This document shows positions 16,018 through 25,471 of a stretch of DNA of 64,000 nucleotides, one piece after another. The DNA lies in contig NZ_JBHRSH010000001.1 in assembly GCF_042643165.1 (NCBI RefSeq), forward strand, positions 992,001 to 1,056,000, read 5' to 3'. The notes under the pieces were generated by a model. That model had not been told where the DNA came from, did no database searches, and was given only the letters and a program-made list of their open reading frames with translations. Made by a program: the position numbers and the translations under genes. Position 1 is the stretch's first letter, and every line of letters begins with the position of its first letter. This DNA is from Hyphococcus aureus. GTDB taxonomy: Bacteria > Pseudomonadota > Alphaproteobacteria > Caulobacterales > Parvularculaceae.

Positions 16018-17565
16018 ATGGTCGCGCAGATCACCACTTTCGCCTTTCACGGGGTCGACGCCCGCCCGGTGACCGTTCAGGTCCAGCTCACCAATGGCAA
16101 CGGCAATATTTTTTCCGTGGTCGGCCTCCCCGACAAGGCCGTTTCCGAGGCGCGGGAGCGGGTGCGTGCCGCCTTGTCTGCTGTTGGTCTCGGCCTGCCG
16201 GTCAAGCGGATCACCGTCAATCTCGCGCCGGCGGACCTGCCCAAAGAAGGCAGTCATTTCGACCTCGCCATCGCCCTCGGGCTTCTCATTGAAATGGGCG
16301 CGGCGCCCCATGACGCCGGGTCCGGTTTTGCCGTGATGGGCGAGCTTGGGCTCGATGGATCGATTGCGCCCTGCGCCGGGGCCTTGCCCGCCGCGGTCGC
16401 GGCGAACGCCATGGGGCTCGGCCTGATCTGCCCCGCGGCGAGCGGCGCGGAGGCGGCATGGGCAGGCGGCGACGCCGCGATTTTGGCGCCGAAATCATTG
16501 ATCCAGCTCGTCAATCACTTCAAGGGCGCGCAGGTTTTAACGGCGCCGAAGCCCGGCGCCCTCGAAGCGCCCCCGGCCATACCGGATCTCGCCGACGTCA
16601 AAGGTCAGGAGACCGCCAAACGCGCCCTCGAGGTGGCTGCGGCCGGCGGTCATAATCTTTTAATGGTGGGGCCGCCGGGCGCGGGCAAGTCGATGCTCGC
16701 CGCCCGGCTCCCGGGACTCCTGCCGCCGCTGTCGCCCAAGGAAATGCTGGAAATCTCCATGGTGCAATCGCTGGCGGGGTTGCTTGAGGGCGGGCGCCTC
16801 ACCCACGCCCGCCCATTCCGCGCGCCGCACCATTCCGCCTCCATGGCGGCGATGATCGGCGGCGGCGTGCGCGCCAAACCCGGGGAGGCCTCCCTCGCCC
16901 ATCATGGGGTGCTTTTCCTTGATGAACTGCCGGAATTCACCGCGCCGGTGCTCGACAGTCTGCGCCAGCCGCTGGAGACGGGTGACGTCCTCATTGCGCG
17001 CGCAAACTTTCATGTCCGCTATCCGGCGCGGTTCCAGCTTGTCGCCGCCATGAACCCCTGCCGTTGCGGCTATGGAAGAGCGTCCGGACGCGCCTGCGGC
17101 AAAGGCCCCAATTGCGAGGAGATCTATCAGTCGCGCATTTCCGGACCGCTACTCGATCGCATGGATCTGTCGATTGAACTTCCCGCCGTCACGCCCGCCG
17201 ATCTCGCCGGACCCGCAAATGGGGAAACCACCGCGACCGTCGCCCAAAGAGTGGCGCGCGCACGCGAAGCGCAAACGGCGCGCAGCGGCGAAGGCGCGTC
17301 CAACGCTGCGCTTTGCGACGCCGACCTTTCGAAGATCGCCGCACCCGATGCAGAAGGAGCGAGCCTTTTATCCCGCGCCGCCGAAGCCATGTTTCTCTCC
17401 GCCCGCGCCTATACAAGAATACTGCGGGTGGCGCGCACCCTTGCCGATCTCGACGGCGCCGATGGCGTCAAGCGCCGGCATATCGCCGAAGCCGTCAGCT
17501 TTAGAAAAGCGTGCGAAAGAAGCGCCGGCAGCGCTGCGACAACTCGGCGCGCGGCTCAGGCTTAG
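16018..17565 (+). CDS. comM: YifB/ComM family Mg-chelatase-like AAA+ ATPase
   Basis: A 515-residue protein with the family's N-terminal Lon-protease-like ChlI domain (about 20-150) and an AAA+ ATPase core. Walker A is GPPGAGKS (218-225) and Walker B VLFLDELPEF; a CRCGYG...CGKGPNCEE cysteine cluster and the C-terminal Mg-chelatase domain follow. In naturally competent bacteria ComM is a hexameric helicase that promotes branch migration when single-stranded DNA is integrated. Length is normal. GGGGAGAG precedes ATG 16018. Confidence 0.93.
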   Translation: MVAQITTFAFHGVDARPVTVQVQLTNGNGNIFSVVGLPDKAVSEARERVRAALSAVGLGLPVKRITVNLAPADLPKEGSHFDLAIALGLLIEMGAAPHDAGSGFAVMGELGLDGSIAPCAGALPAAVAANAMGLGLICPAASGAEAAWAGGDAAILAPKSLIQLVNHFKGAQVLTAPKPGALEAPPAIPDLADVKGQETAKRALEVAAAGGHNLLMVGPPGAGKSMLAARLPGLLPPLSPKEMLEISMVQSLAGLLEGGRLTHARPFRAPHHSASMAAMIGGGVRAKPGEASLAHHGVLFLDELPEFTAPVLDSLRQPLETGDVLIARANFHVRYPARFQLVAAMNPCRCGYGRASGRACGKGPNCEEIYQSRISGPLLDRMDLSIELPAVTPADLAGPANGETTATVAQRVARAREAQTARSGEGASNAALCDADLSKIAAPDAEGASLLSRAAEAMFLSARAYTRILRVARTLADLDGADGVKRRHIAEAVSFRKACERSAGSAATTRRAAQA

Positions 17566-17703
17566 TCAACAGACTTGCAGGAAGCGCTTGTTATATGGGC
17601 ATTTCCATCGCTTTTTACTGTCCGAATTAACCAACTCCATCAACCATTTTTCAAGGCCATGCCGCGATGATGAGGCCGGTTGCGTAATGGGGTTTCACTG
17701 TCA

Positions 17704-19566
17704 ATGCCGAATCTTGGATCGCACAAAGGCGTTTCATCCAATTCAACTCGTGAGCTTATCGTCGTCTGTGACGGCGAGGGCGTCATTCGTTTTGTCTCGC
17801 AAAGTTTTGCGCGCTTTTTCGGCGCCCCTGCGGCGTCATGGCATGGCCGCGCCTTTGCGCCCGGCGGCAATGCGGCCGAGCCCGGCGCCCCGGCCTCTTA
17901 TCGCACGGAAGCGCGCGCCGGCGAGCGCGCCTTCATTGTCGACTGGGTTGAAACCGTGCTTTCCGGCGGCGAGCGGCTTTATGTCGGCGCGCCCCAAAGC
18001 GACGGCGCCGAAACTGAAAACAACGACGCGCGCGAAGTCAACGCCGGTCCGAAAATGCAGTTGCTGGCGACCATGAGCCACGAAATGAGAACGCCGCTAA
18101 ACGGCATTCTCGGCATGACGTCGCTGCTGCTCGACACGTCGCTTGAACCCAATCAGCGCGCATATGCTGAAAGTGTGCGCGAATCCGGCGTCGCCTTGCT
18201 GGCGCTGATCAACGACCTTCTCGACTATTCGAAACTTGAGGCGGGTCGCCTCGACATTGAACGCGCTGCTTTTTCTCCGTTAAACCTGGTTCAATCCGTG
18301 GCAGAGCTGTTGTCGCCAAAAGCCGCCGACAAGGGGATCGAGATCACCGCTTATGTCGACAGTTCGGTGCCTACCGAGCTTTATGGCGACGAAGCGCGTC
18401 TTCGTCAGGTGCTGATCAACCTCGCCGGCAATGGCGTCAAATTCACCGATGAAGGCGGCGTCGGCATCGAAGCGCGTCTTGTGACCCTCGATAATGGCGC
18501 GGCGCATCTGGCGTTTTCCGTGCGCGATACCGGCATCGGTATTCCCGAAGACAAACAGGCCGCGATCTTTGAGGAATTTTCCCAGACCGACACGGCCGGC
18601 GAGCGCAAACGCGAAGGCACGGGTCTTGGCCTTGCGATCGCACGTAAGATCGTGCGCGCTATGAATGGCGACATCGCCATCGCCAGCCGACCCGGCGAGG
18701 GCAGCGCCTTCACCTTCACTGTCGCGCTCGATTTTGAGGGCGACGCGCCGGCGAAACCGCAGCCCTTCGAAACGCCCGTGATCGTCGCGGCGCGTTCCGA
18801 GGTTCTCTCGCGCAGCCTGGAATTACAGCTCGCCGCCATCGGCGCGGAAAACATCATTTCCGTCACAACGCCCGCCGCCGCCATCGGCGCCATGACCAAA
18901 CATCCTGACGCCATTCTTCTGTGCGATATCTACATCGCCGGGGAAAGCGCCCAACCGCTGGCGCGCAAGGCCGCGCGCTCCTATGTGCTGCTCTCGCCAC
19001 TGGCGCGCGGACGCATCAATGAATTACGCGAAGCCGGCTTCGACGGCTATTTTATCAAACCGATCCGGCAATCATCCTTACACATACAATTGACCGACGA
19101 TATGAATGAAGCCCCGGCGTTGCCAGAAACGCCGCGGGTCGAGGATAAACCCAAAACGCATAATGGCGAGAAAACCTTCCGTGTCCTTCTCGCCGAGGAC
19201 AACCAGATCAATGCGGTGCTGGCCACCACCATCATCAAGCGCGCCGGACACACCGTCGATGTCGCCCACAATGGCGGCGAAGCGGTCGAAGCCTGCGAAC
19301 AGGGTGATTACGATCTCATCCTCATGGACATGCATATGCCCCATGTGGACGGGCTTGAGGCGACGCGGCGGATCCGCAAACTGCCCGGCCATATGCGCAA
19401 GGCGCCGATCATCGCGCTAACCGCCAACGCCATGGCGGCGGACCGCCAGAAATGTCTCGCCGCCGGGATGGATGACTTCCTGTCGAAGCCCTTTGAGCCG
19501 TCAGACCTGACAGCGCTTCTCAACAAATGGGGCGACTGTGAAAGTGAGTGGAGTGAGGCGTCCTGA
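17704..19566 (+). CDS. cytoplasmic hybrid sensor histidine kinase
   Basis: About 620 residues: a PAS-like sensor (15-97), a HisKA domain with MSHEMRTPLNG (phospho-His126), an HATPase domain (DTGIGIP 275-281, GTGLGLAI 305-312), a degenerate receiver (about 357-462) and a full receiver (493-607) with AEDN, phospho-Asp542 in LMDMHMP and Lys595. The first receiver keeps an Asp (408) and a Lys (452) but lacks the acidic pair at its start. No membrane helix is present. The frame opens at TTG 17680; ATG 17704 is chosen. It lacks an adjacent dedicated output regulator, so its pathway is unknown. Confidence 0.88.
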   Translation: MPNLGSHKGVSSNSTRELIVVCDGEGVIRFVSQSFARFFGAPAASWHGRAFAPGGNAAEPGAPASYRTEARAGERAFIVDWVETVLSGGERLYVGAPQSDGAETENNDAREVNAGPKMQLLATMSHEMRTPLNGILGMTSLLLDTSLEPNQRAYAESVRESGVALLALINDLLDYSKLEAGRLDIERAAFSPLNLVQSVAELLSPKAADKGIEITAYVDSSVPTELYGDEARLRQVLINLAGNGVKFTDEGGVGIEARLVTLDNGAAHLAFSVRDTGIGIPEDKQAAIFEEFSQTDTAGERKREGTGLGLAIARKIVRAMNGDIAIASRPGEGSAFTFTVALDFEGDAPAKPQPFETPVIVAARSEVLSRSLELQLAAIGAENIISVTTPAAAIGAMTKHPDAILLCDIYIAGESAQPLARKAARSYVLLSPLARGRINELREAGFDGYFIKPIRQSSLHIQLTDDMNEAPALPETPRVEDKPKTHNGEKTFRVLLAEDNQINAVLATTIIKRAGHTVDVAHNGGEAVEACEQGDYDLILMDMHMPHVDGLEATRRIRKLPGHMRKAPIIALTANAMAADRQKCLAAGMDDFLSKPFEPSDLTALLNKWGDCESEWSEAS

Positions 19567-19630
19567 CAGCCCGCTCTGTAACGGTCTCACGCCTTTCTTT
19601 CGCCGGAAAACGCCAGTAGCTTCCCGCGCC

Positions 19631-21004
19631 ATGACACAAGAAGCAAATGCGCCGCAAACCCGCGACCAGACGATAAAACAGACTGGCGAAACAAAAACCC
19701 TGCTCGGGTCGTTATCGGCCTATTTGCGCGCGCGCAGTTTGGTCATGCTGCTGCTCGGTTTTTCAGCCGGGCTTCCGTTTTACATGATCTACCAAAACCT
19801 GTCGCTCTGGCTTGCTGAAGCGGGCGTGGAAAAGGGTGAGATCGGACTGTTCGCCTGGACCGGCTTCGCTTTCTCTTTCAAATTTCTCTGGGCGCCGGTT
19901 GTCGACCGTGCGCCCGTGCCGTTCCTCGAAAAGCTTGTCGGCCGGCGCCGCGCCTGGATGGCGGCCGCCCAGATCGGCATCGCGTTGACATTGGTCGCTA
20001 TGTCCATGGCGAACCCGGCCGGAAATCTCTGGGTTGTCGCGGGCATCGCTGTCGCCATGGCCTTCGCCGCCGCGACGCAAGACATCGCCATCGACGCCTG
20101 GCGCATCGAGGCGGCCACAGATGAAGAGCAAGGCGTTATGGCCGCCATGTATCAATATGGGTATCGCGTCGCGATCATGGTCGCCGGCGCCGGCGCGCTG
20201 ATCGTCGCCGACAATATAAACTGGCCGGCGGCTTATCAGTTCATGGCGCTGTTGATGGGGATCGGGTTCCTCACCGCGCTGTTCGCGCCGAAGGTTGAGG
20301 TGCGAGAATATGTGCCGCCGCCAAAGGCGTCCTTCACCGAAACCATGTCAAAATCCGTAATCGGACCATTTCGCGATTTCTTCGAACGCTATGGCGTGCA
20401 CGCCCTTGTCATCCTGCTTTTTATCGCCCTCTTCCGCGTTCCCGACTTCCTGATGGGATATATGACCGGGCCGCTTTATATCGACCTTGGTTATGACAAA
20501 ACGACGATTGGCGCCATCCGATCCGGTGCGGGGCTCCTCGCCACCATGGGCGGGGTTTTTCTAGGCGGGATTATCGTTTCACGCCTCAGCTTTAAGTGGA
20601 GCCTGTTGTTTGGCGTGCTCGCGCAGTCGCTGACCAATCTGATCTATAGCTGGCTGGCGCTCTCCGACGCGACCACAGGCGGGCTCGCCTTTGCGGTGAT
20701 TGTCGACAATATCGCTTATGGCGCGGCGGGAACGATCCTCATCGCCTATATGTCGAGCCTCACCAACACCGCCTTTACAGCGACGCAATATGCGCTGTTC
20801 AGCTCCTTCTACGCCCTGCCCGGCAAGTTTGTCGGCGGGTTTTCCGGCTATATGGTTGAGGCGGCGGGCTTCGCCTGGTTTTTCGCGATCACAGCGATTG
20901 TCGGCATTCCCGCGGCCATCCTGGTTTTCTTCCTGAAATATTCAGAAGAGAAGTTTTCTATAGACCGAAAACAGGCGACGGCGGAGCTGGAAGCCGCCGA
21001 CTAG
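19631..21004 (+). CDS. AmpG-like MFS permease
   Basis: About 457 residues with 12 or more hydrophobic segments and AmpG/PAT-family features: GFSAGLPFYMIYQNLSLWL in the first helix, KFLWAPVVDR after helix 2, and AAATQDIAIDAWR in helix 4. AmpG imports anhydromuropeptides from the periplasm for peptidoglycan recycling and so sets beta-lactamase induction in some species. The frame extends back to 19538 inside the kinase gene; ATG 19631 is preferred because the extension adds only polar residues. Its stop overlaps the convergent lipoprotein gene by four bases. Confidence 0.85.
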   Translation: MTQEANAPQTRDQTIKQTGETKTLLGSLSAYLRARSLVMLLLGFSAGLPFYMIYQNLSLWLAEAGVEKGEIGLFAWTGFAFSFKFLWAPVVDRAPVPFLEKLVGRRRAWMAAAQIGIALTLVAMSMANPAGNLWVVAGIAVAMAFAAATQDIAIDAWRIEAATDEEQGVMAAMYQYGYRVAIMVAGAGALIVADNINWPAAYQFMALLMGIGFLTALFAPKVEVREYVPPPKASFTETMSKSVIGPFRDFFERYGVHALVILLFIALFRVPDFLMGYMTGPLYIDLGYDKTTIGAIRSGAGLLATMGGVFLGGIIVSRLSFKWSLLFGVLAQSLTNLIYSWLALSDATTGGLAFAVIVDNIAYGAAGTILIAYMSSLTNTAFTATQYALFSSFYALPGKFVGGFSGYMVEAAGFAWFFAITAIVGIPAAILVFFLKYSEEKFSIDRKQATAELEAAD

Positions 21005-21363
21005 CCCGCCGCGAGGCAATCGTTCAGGTCAGGCTTGTCAGCGTTTGACGTGGTCGCCGTCGCATCCACTTGCGTGACTTTCTGCACGCCCAGTTCATCC
21101 GGATACAGAATGATAATCAGCGTGCAAGTGGTGAGCGCGTAGCGGCGGTATTCGCCGTTTCCTTCGCGCCGTGTCAGCGCCGGTTCACCGAGAAGACCGT
21201 CAAGCGCAGTCGCGCCCGCGCCAAGGAAATCCTCCAGCACATAGACCGGCGCCGCAGGCGTTACGGGCGTTTTCGCAGGCTGTTGCGCGACATTCGGCGC
21301 AGTGGCGCAAGCGGCGGCGAGCAGCATCAGAGATGACGGCAAAAAGAAGCGCGTGAATTTCAT
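21001..21363 (-). CDS. small predicted lipoprotein, unknown
   Basis: A 120-residue protein whose lipobox LAAAC puts the lipidated Cys at residue 19. The rest has a Pro/Thr-rich linker and a short domain with two cysteines (TTCTLIIILYPDE and DLNDCLAAG). No family recognised. It is divergent from the adenosine kinase gene across 177 bases. Confidence 0.6.
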   Translation of the reverse strand: MKFTRFFLPSSLMLLAAACATAPNVAQQPAKTPVTPAAPVYVLEDFLGAGATALDGLLGEPALTRREGNGEYRRYALTTCTLIIILYPDELGVQKVTQVDATATTSNADKPDLNDCLAAG

Positions 21364-21540
21364 GGAAAACCTTTACGGCGAGAATTCTGAAGCGATGATT
21401 AAGCCTCGTCATCGGCGCTATCAAGCGCCGCCGAAGTGACAAGCCGGAAAGGCTGGACCCCATACGCGCCTCTCCTTGCGTCTGGACTGGGCCCTTCCTA
21501 TAAGCCCGCAAGACCTTTTTTCGCCTTGTAAGGATATTTC

Positions 21541-22536
21541 ATGACCGCTTCTCTCGATGTGATCGGCGTCGGCAACGCCATCGTTGACGTTCTCGCCAAA
21601 GCTGATGACGCTTTTCTCGCCGCCCATTCAATCCCCAAAGGCGGCATGATCCTCATTGACGAGGCCCAGGCGAGCACGATCTACGACGCCATGGCGGCGG
21701 GCGTTGAAATCTCCGGCGGGTCGGCGGCGAACTCCATCGCCTGCATCGCATCCATGGGCGGCAAGGGCGGTTTTGTTGGCAAGGTTGCCGATGACGCGCT
21801 GGGCGAGATTTTCCGTCACGATCTTCACGCCATCGGCGTCGAGTTTGACACCAAACCTTTAGGCGATGGACCCGCGACCGGGCGCTGTCTTGTCAATGTG
21901 ACGCCGGACGCCCAGCGCTCGATGACGACCTTTCTCGGCGCCGCCGGTCTGGTCTCCCCGGACGATATCGACGAAGGCCAGATCGCACGGGCGGAAATCA
22001 CCTTTTTCGAAGGCTATCTGTTCGAACAGCCGGTGGCGCGCCAGGCGTTTATCCGCGCTTGCGCCATCGCCAAACGCGAAGGCAAGCGTGCCGCCTTGAC
22101 GTTATCGGATGCAAGCTGCGTCGATCGTCAGTTCGATGTTTTGCAGCAATTCATTCCGCAGCATATCGACATCCTGCTCGCCAATGACCGCGAGGCTGAA
22201 ACCCTGTTCGGCTCCGACGATCTGGATGTGATTGCGGAAAAAGCGCGCAAGCTCTGCCCGCTCACCGCTGTGACGCTCTCTGAAAAAGGCTCTATCCTGA
22301 TCCCGCGCGATGGAGACGTCGTGAAAGTCGATGCAGTGAAACCGGCCCAGCTTGTGGACACCACCGGCGCCGGCGACGCCTATGCCGCCGGGCTGTTGCT
22401 CGGTCTTGCGCGCGGCTTTGAGCTGGAAAGCGCCGGGGCGCTTGGCTCCCTCGCCGCCAGCGAAGTGATCAGCCATTTCGGCGCCCGCCCGGAACAGTCT
22501 TTGAAAGCTTTGGCTGAACAGGCGGGTCTACTCTAA
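21541..22536 (+). CDS. adenosine kinase (PfkB/ribokinase family)
   Basis: A 331-residue PfkB-family sugar or nucleoside kinase. The N-terminal DVIGVGNAIVDVLA, the substrate loop GGSAANSIACIA (59-70) and the C-terminal DTTGAGDAYAAG signature (273-284, catalytic Asp279) are intact. The layout is that of the adenosine-kinase-like group in alphaproteobacteria, which would convert adenosine to AMP; another nucleoside or sugar cannot be excluded. Its stop overlaps the convergent coaE stop. Confidence 0.85.
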   Translation: MTASLDVIGVGNAIVDVLAKADDAFLAAHSIPKGGMILIDEAQASTIYDAMAAGVEISGGSAANSIACIASMGGKGGFVGKVADDALGEIFRHDLHAIGVEFDTKPLGDGPATGRCLVNVTPDAQRSMTTFLGAAGLVSPDDIDEGQIARAEITFFEGYLFEQPVARQAFIRACAIAKREGKRAALTLSDASCVDRQFDVLQQFIPQHIDILLANDREAETLFGSDDLDVIAEKARKLCPLTAVTLSEKGSILIPRDGDVVKVDAVKPAQLVDTTGAGDAYAAGLLLGLARGFELESAGALGSLAASEVISHFGARPEQSLKALAEQAGLL

Positions 22537-23135
22537 GCCTCTGAAACTCTTTTCAGAATTTCGCTATAGGCTAAACGCACCTGCGCCCGGGTTTCGTCCA
22601 ACGGGGCGCCGGTGTCGATGACGTAATCCGCACACTGACGTTTTTCTTCGTCGGGAGTTTGCAGGCGCAGGATCGCGTTGAATTTTTCTTCACTCATCCC
22701 CGGCCGGGCGAGCACCCGCGATCGCTGCACTTCACTCGGAGCGCTGACGACAACGGTAACGTCAAAGAACTTTTCGGTGCCGTTTTCAAACAGGAGCGGA
22801 ATGTCGAGCACCACTGCGTCCTCCCCGGCCGCCGCGGCGGCGAGCATGAAAGCCTCGCGGTCTTCCGCCACCAGCGGGTGCACCAGCGCTTCAAGTTTGG
22901 CGAGCGCTTGCGTATCCGCCAGCACGATCTTCGCCAGCGCCGCGCGATCAACTGCGCCGTCGATGATGGCGTCAGGAAACAACTCTTTTAAGGGCTCAAC
23001 CGCCGCGCCGTCTTTCTCATATAAACGATGAACGGCGGCGTCGGCGTCCCATGTGGCGGCGCCGAGATCGGCGAACATCTGCAACACGGTGGATTTGCCC
23101 ATGCCGATAGATCCGGTGAGACCGATGCGGATCAT
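22533..23135 (-). CDS. coaE: dephospho-CoA kinase
   Basis: A 200-residue kinase for the last step of coenzyme A synthesis, phosphorylating the ribose 3'-OH of dephospho-CoA. The P-loop GSIGMGKST occupies residues 8-16, TWDAD follows near 32, and the LVHPLV and DIPLLFE motifs of CoaE are present. Its start overlaps the aroE stop by four bases (ATGA), so the two are translationally coupled. In many relatives dnaQ follows coaE; here a convergent adenosine kinase gene does. Confidence 0.95.
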   Translation of the reverse strand: MIRIGLTGSIGMGKSTVLQMFADLGAATWDADAAVHRLYEKDGAAVEPLKELFPDAIIDGAVDRAALAKIVLADTQALAKLEALVHPLVAEDREAFMLAAAAAGEDAVVLDIPLLFENGTEKFFDVTVVVSAPSEVQRSRVLARPGMSEEKFNAILRLQTPDEEKRQCADYVIDTGAPLDETRAQVRLAYSEILKRVSEA

Positions 23136-23986
23136 ATCTTGGCCCGCCTTTCGAGTTCGCTCACCAGCGCCGCGCGCAACGCCTCATCAACTTGCGCATG
23201 CCCGCCAAACCATTTTTGAAATCCCGGAACCGCCTGATGCATCAACATGGCGAGACCGTCAACAATCGGATGGCCTTTGCTTTCAGCATCTTCAAGGAGG
23301 GCTGTTTTCAGCGGCGTGTAAACAATATCGGCGACGATGGCCGCGGGATTGAGCCCGCTAATGTCGATCTCCAGCGGCGGCTGGCCGGACATGCCAAGGC
23401 TTGTTGTGTTAACCAATAAGTCAATATTATCAATGGCTTCTGATTTCTTTTTCCAATCCATCACGGCCAAGTCAAACGCCCCCGCGAGATCTTTTGCACG
23501 CTCCATTGTCCGATTGGCGATGCGAATATCGGTGAGGCCCAGCGACTTCAAGGCAAGAACCACGCCCCGCGCAGCGCCGCCGGCGCCGAGCACCAACGCC
23601 GATGTTCCGGGTGCGGAGTTCTTTTCACGCACCGCTTCGGCGAAGCCGGTGATGTCGGAATTTTCCGCTAAACATCCATCTTCGGAAAAAGTCAGCATAT
23701 TCGCGGCGCCAGGCTGGCGCGCGGCATCGCTGACAATGTCGGCATAGCGCAACGCATGCTCTTTATGCGGGATCGTCACATTGACCCCGGCGAAACCCAC
23801 ATTGCGCAAACTTTCCATAACCCGGGCGAAATCGTCATAATCAGGCGGAACCGCAATAGGGATGTAATAGCCGTCAATTCCGGCCCGTTGCGCCCAGATC
23901 GTGTGGATGATCGGGGATAGGGAATGACTAACGGGATGGCCGACAACACCGGCTAAAATGGGCGTTTGTTCAAGGGTCTTCGCCAT
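23132..23986 (-). CDS. aroE: shikimate dehydrogenase
   Basis: A 284-residue NADP-dependent shikimate dehydrogenase (3-dehydroshikimate to shikimate in aromatic amino-acid synthesis). Shikimate-binding Ser20/Ser22 (HPVSHSLSP), catalytic Lys75 in NVTIPHK and Asp111 in NSDITGF are present. The nucleotide loop GAGGAARG begins near residue 134 and the NRTMERA cofactor segment follows. It is part of a tightly packed maf-aroE-coaE run, overlapping maf by one base and coaE by four. Confidence 0.95.
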   Translation of the reverse strand: MAKTLEQTPILAGVVGHPVSHSLSPIIHTIWAQRAGIDGYYIPIAVPPDYDDFARVMESLRNVGFAGVNVTIPHKEHALRYADIVSDAARQPGAANMLTFSEDGCLAENSDITGFAEAVREKNSAPGTSALVLGAGGAARGVVLALKSLGLTDIRIANRTMERAKDLAGAFDLAVMDWKKKSEAIDNIDLLVNTTSLGMSGQPPLEIDISGLNPAAIVADIVYTPLKTALLEDAESKGHPIVDGLAMLMHQAVPGFQKWFGGHAQVDEALRAALVSELERRAKI

Positions 23987-24588
23987 CAGAACGCTATCGC
24001 CCCTTCGCGGCGAAGAAAATCGAGCAGCGGATAGAGGGAAAGGCCAAGCACTGCGAAATGATCGCCTTCGATCCGCTCGAACAACCGGCTGCCGAGCTTT
24101 TCGATCTGATAGGCGCCGACGGAATGGAGAATATCGGGGCCGGCGGCCTCAAGATAAGCGTCGATTTCCGTTTCCGAAAGCGCCCGCATAACCAGCGTCG
24201 GCCGATCGAGGTTGCGCCAGACGATCTCACCATTACGCGCAACTGCAATGGCGTTGATCAGCGTATGCGGCGCGCCTTGTGTTTCCATCAGCCGCGCCTT
24301 CGCTGCTGTCATGTCAGCGGGCTTGTCATAGGCGCGATCCTCAAATTCCATGATTTGATCTGAACCGATGACAATCGCATTGGTCTTTGAGGCAATGTCC
24401 ATGCATTTGGCTTCCGCCAAGCGCATCGCGAGACTTTCAAGATCGAGGCCCTCGTCGCGCCCGGCCTCTTTGATGACGTCCTCATTCACATCGGGTTTCA
24501 TGACCTCAAAGGGGATATCGGCGCCAGTCAATATTTCACGGCGGATGGCGCTGCCGGATGCGAGAATAATACGGGGAGTGCTGGTCAT
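23986..24588 (-). CDS. maf: Maf family nucleotide pyrophosphatase
   Basis: A 200-residue Maf/YceF-like protein with the substrate loop ASGSAIRREIL (10-20), the VIGSDQI motif with its catalytic Asp, and KPADMTAAKARLM. Maf proteins hydrolyse nucleoside triphosphates, preferentially modified or uracil/thymine ones, and act as house-cleaning enzymes. It lies between ppsR (5 bases upstream) and aroE (overlapping), in the order usual for the alphaproteobacterial origin region. Confidence 0.92.
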   Translation of the reverse strand: MTSTPRIILASGSAIRREILTGADIPFEVMKPDVNEDVIKEAGRDEGLDLESLAMRLAEAKCMDIASKTNAIVIGSDQIMEFEDRAYDKPADMTAAKARLMETQGAPHTLINAIAVARNGEIVWRNLDRPTLVMRALSETEIDAYLEAAGPDILHSVGAYQIEKLGSRLFERIEGDHFAVLGLSLYPLLDFLRREGAIAF

Positions 24589-24592
24589 GGAA

Positions 24593-25471
24593 TTACTGGT
24601 TCTGGCGGGCGGAAAGTTTGGTGAGGATCGCTGCGGCAGTTTCCTCCACGGATTTTCGCGTTACATCAATCATGGGCCAGCGATATTTCGTGCAAAGCCG
24701 TTTCGCGCGCAGCACTTCCTGGCGGATGAGGTCGAGATCGGAATAATCTTCCACAGCGTCGCCCGCATTTAATCCGCCGAGCCGGGATTCCCGGATCTGG
24801 GAAAGGCGTTCAGGACTCGCCACCAAGCCAATGACCAGCGGTTTTCGCAAGGTGAATAATTCCGGCGGCGGCTCTGATGTCGGAACCAGCGGAATATTGG
24901 CGGCCTTAATGCCCCGGTTCGCCAGATACATGCAGGTCGGGGTTTTTGAGGTGCGGCTGACGCCGACCAGCACAACATCCGCCGTCTCTAAATCCCAGGT
25001 CATCTGGCCGTCATCATGAGACAGCGTATAATCAAGCGCGCCGATGCGTTTGAAATAGGCGTCGTTTAGTTCATGTTGCGCGCCGGCGCGCAACGTCGTT
25101 TCCAGACCAAGATAATCGGTGAAGGCGTGCAAAAGCGGATCAAGCACCGAAATCGCCGGAGTCTGTAACTCGCTGCAACGGATTTCCAGAAGCCGCCGTA
25201 ATTCCGGATTGATGACGGTGTAAAGAACAAGACCCGGCGAAGCTTCGATCTCGGCGAGGGTCTTTTCCATCTGCGCGCGTGAGCGGATCAGCGCATAAAT
25301 ATGCTCAAGCGGTTTCGCCGCCGCAAATTGCGAGGCGGTGGCTTTGAGCATTGCGTTCAATGTCTCGCCCGTGGAGTCCGAAACAAGATGAACATGGAAG
25401 AAAGTCGCAATCGGCTGCGTTTTGCGCGCGGCGCTCGTCATTTTCTTCTCATTGCTCTGCGCTCTCGCCAT
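24593..25471 (-). CDS. ppsR: pyruvate, phosphate dikinase / PEP synthase regulatory protein (DUF299, RP001 homolog)
   Basis: A bifunctional kinase/pyrophosphorylase that inactivates PPDK or PEP synthase with ADP and reactivates it with phosphate. The HLVSDSTGETLNAM motif near residues 28-42 and the P-loop GVSRTSKT near 170-177 are diagnostic. The frame opens at TTG 25492; ATG 25471 is used and ATG 25441 is also possible. This is the family of Rickettsia RP001, the gene that with hemE borders known alphaproteobacterial origins. It is the first gene of the ppsR-maf-aroE-coaE run. Confidence 0.93.
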   Translation of the reverse strand: MARAQSNEKKMTSAARKTQPIATFFHVHLVSDSTGETLNAMLKATASQFAAAKPLEHIYALIRSRAQMEKTLAEIEASPGLVLYTVINPELRRLLEIRCSELQTPAISVLDPLLHAFTDYLGLETTLRAGAQHELNDAYFKRIGALDYTLSHDDGQMTWDLETADVVLVGVSRTSKTPTCMYLANRGIKAANIPLVPTSEPPPELFTLRKPLVIGLVASPERLSQIRESRLGGLNAGDAVEDYSDLDLIRQEVLRAKRLCTKYRWPMIDVTRKSVEETAAAILTKLSARQNQ

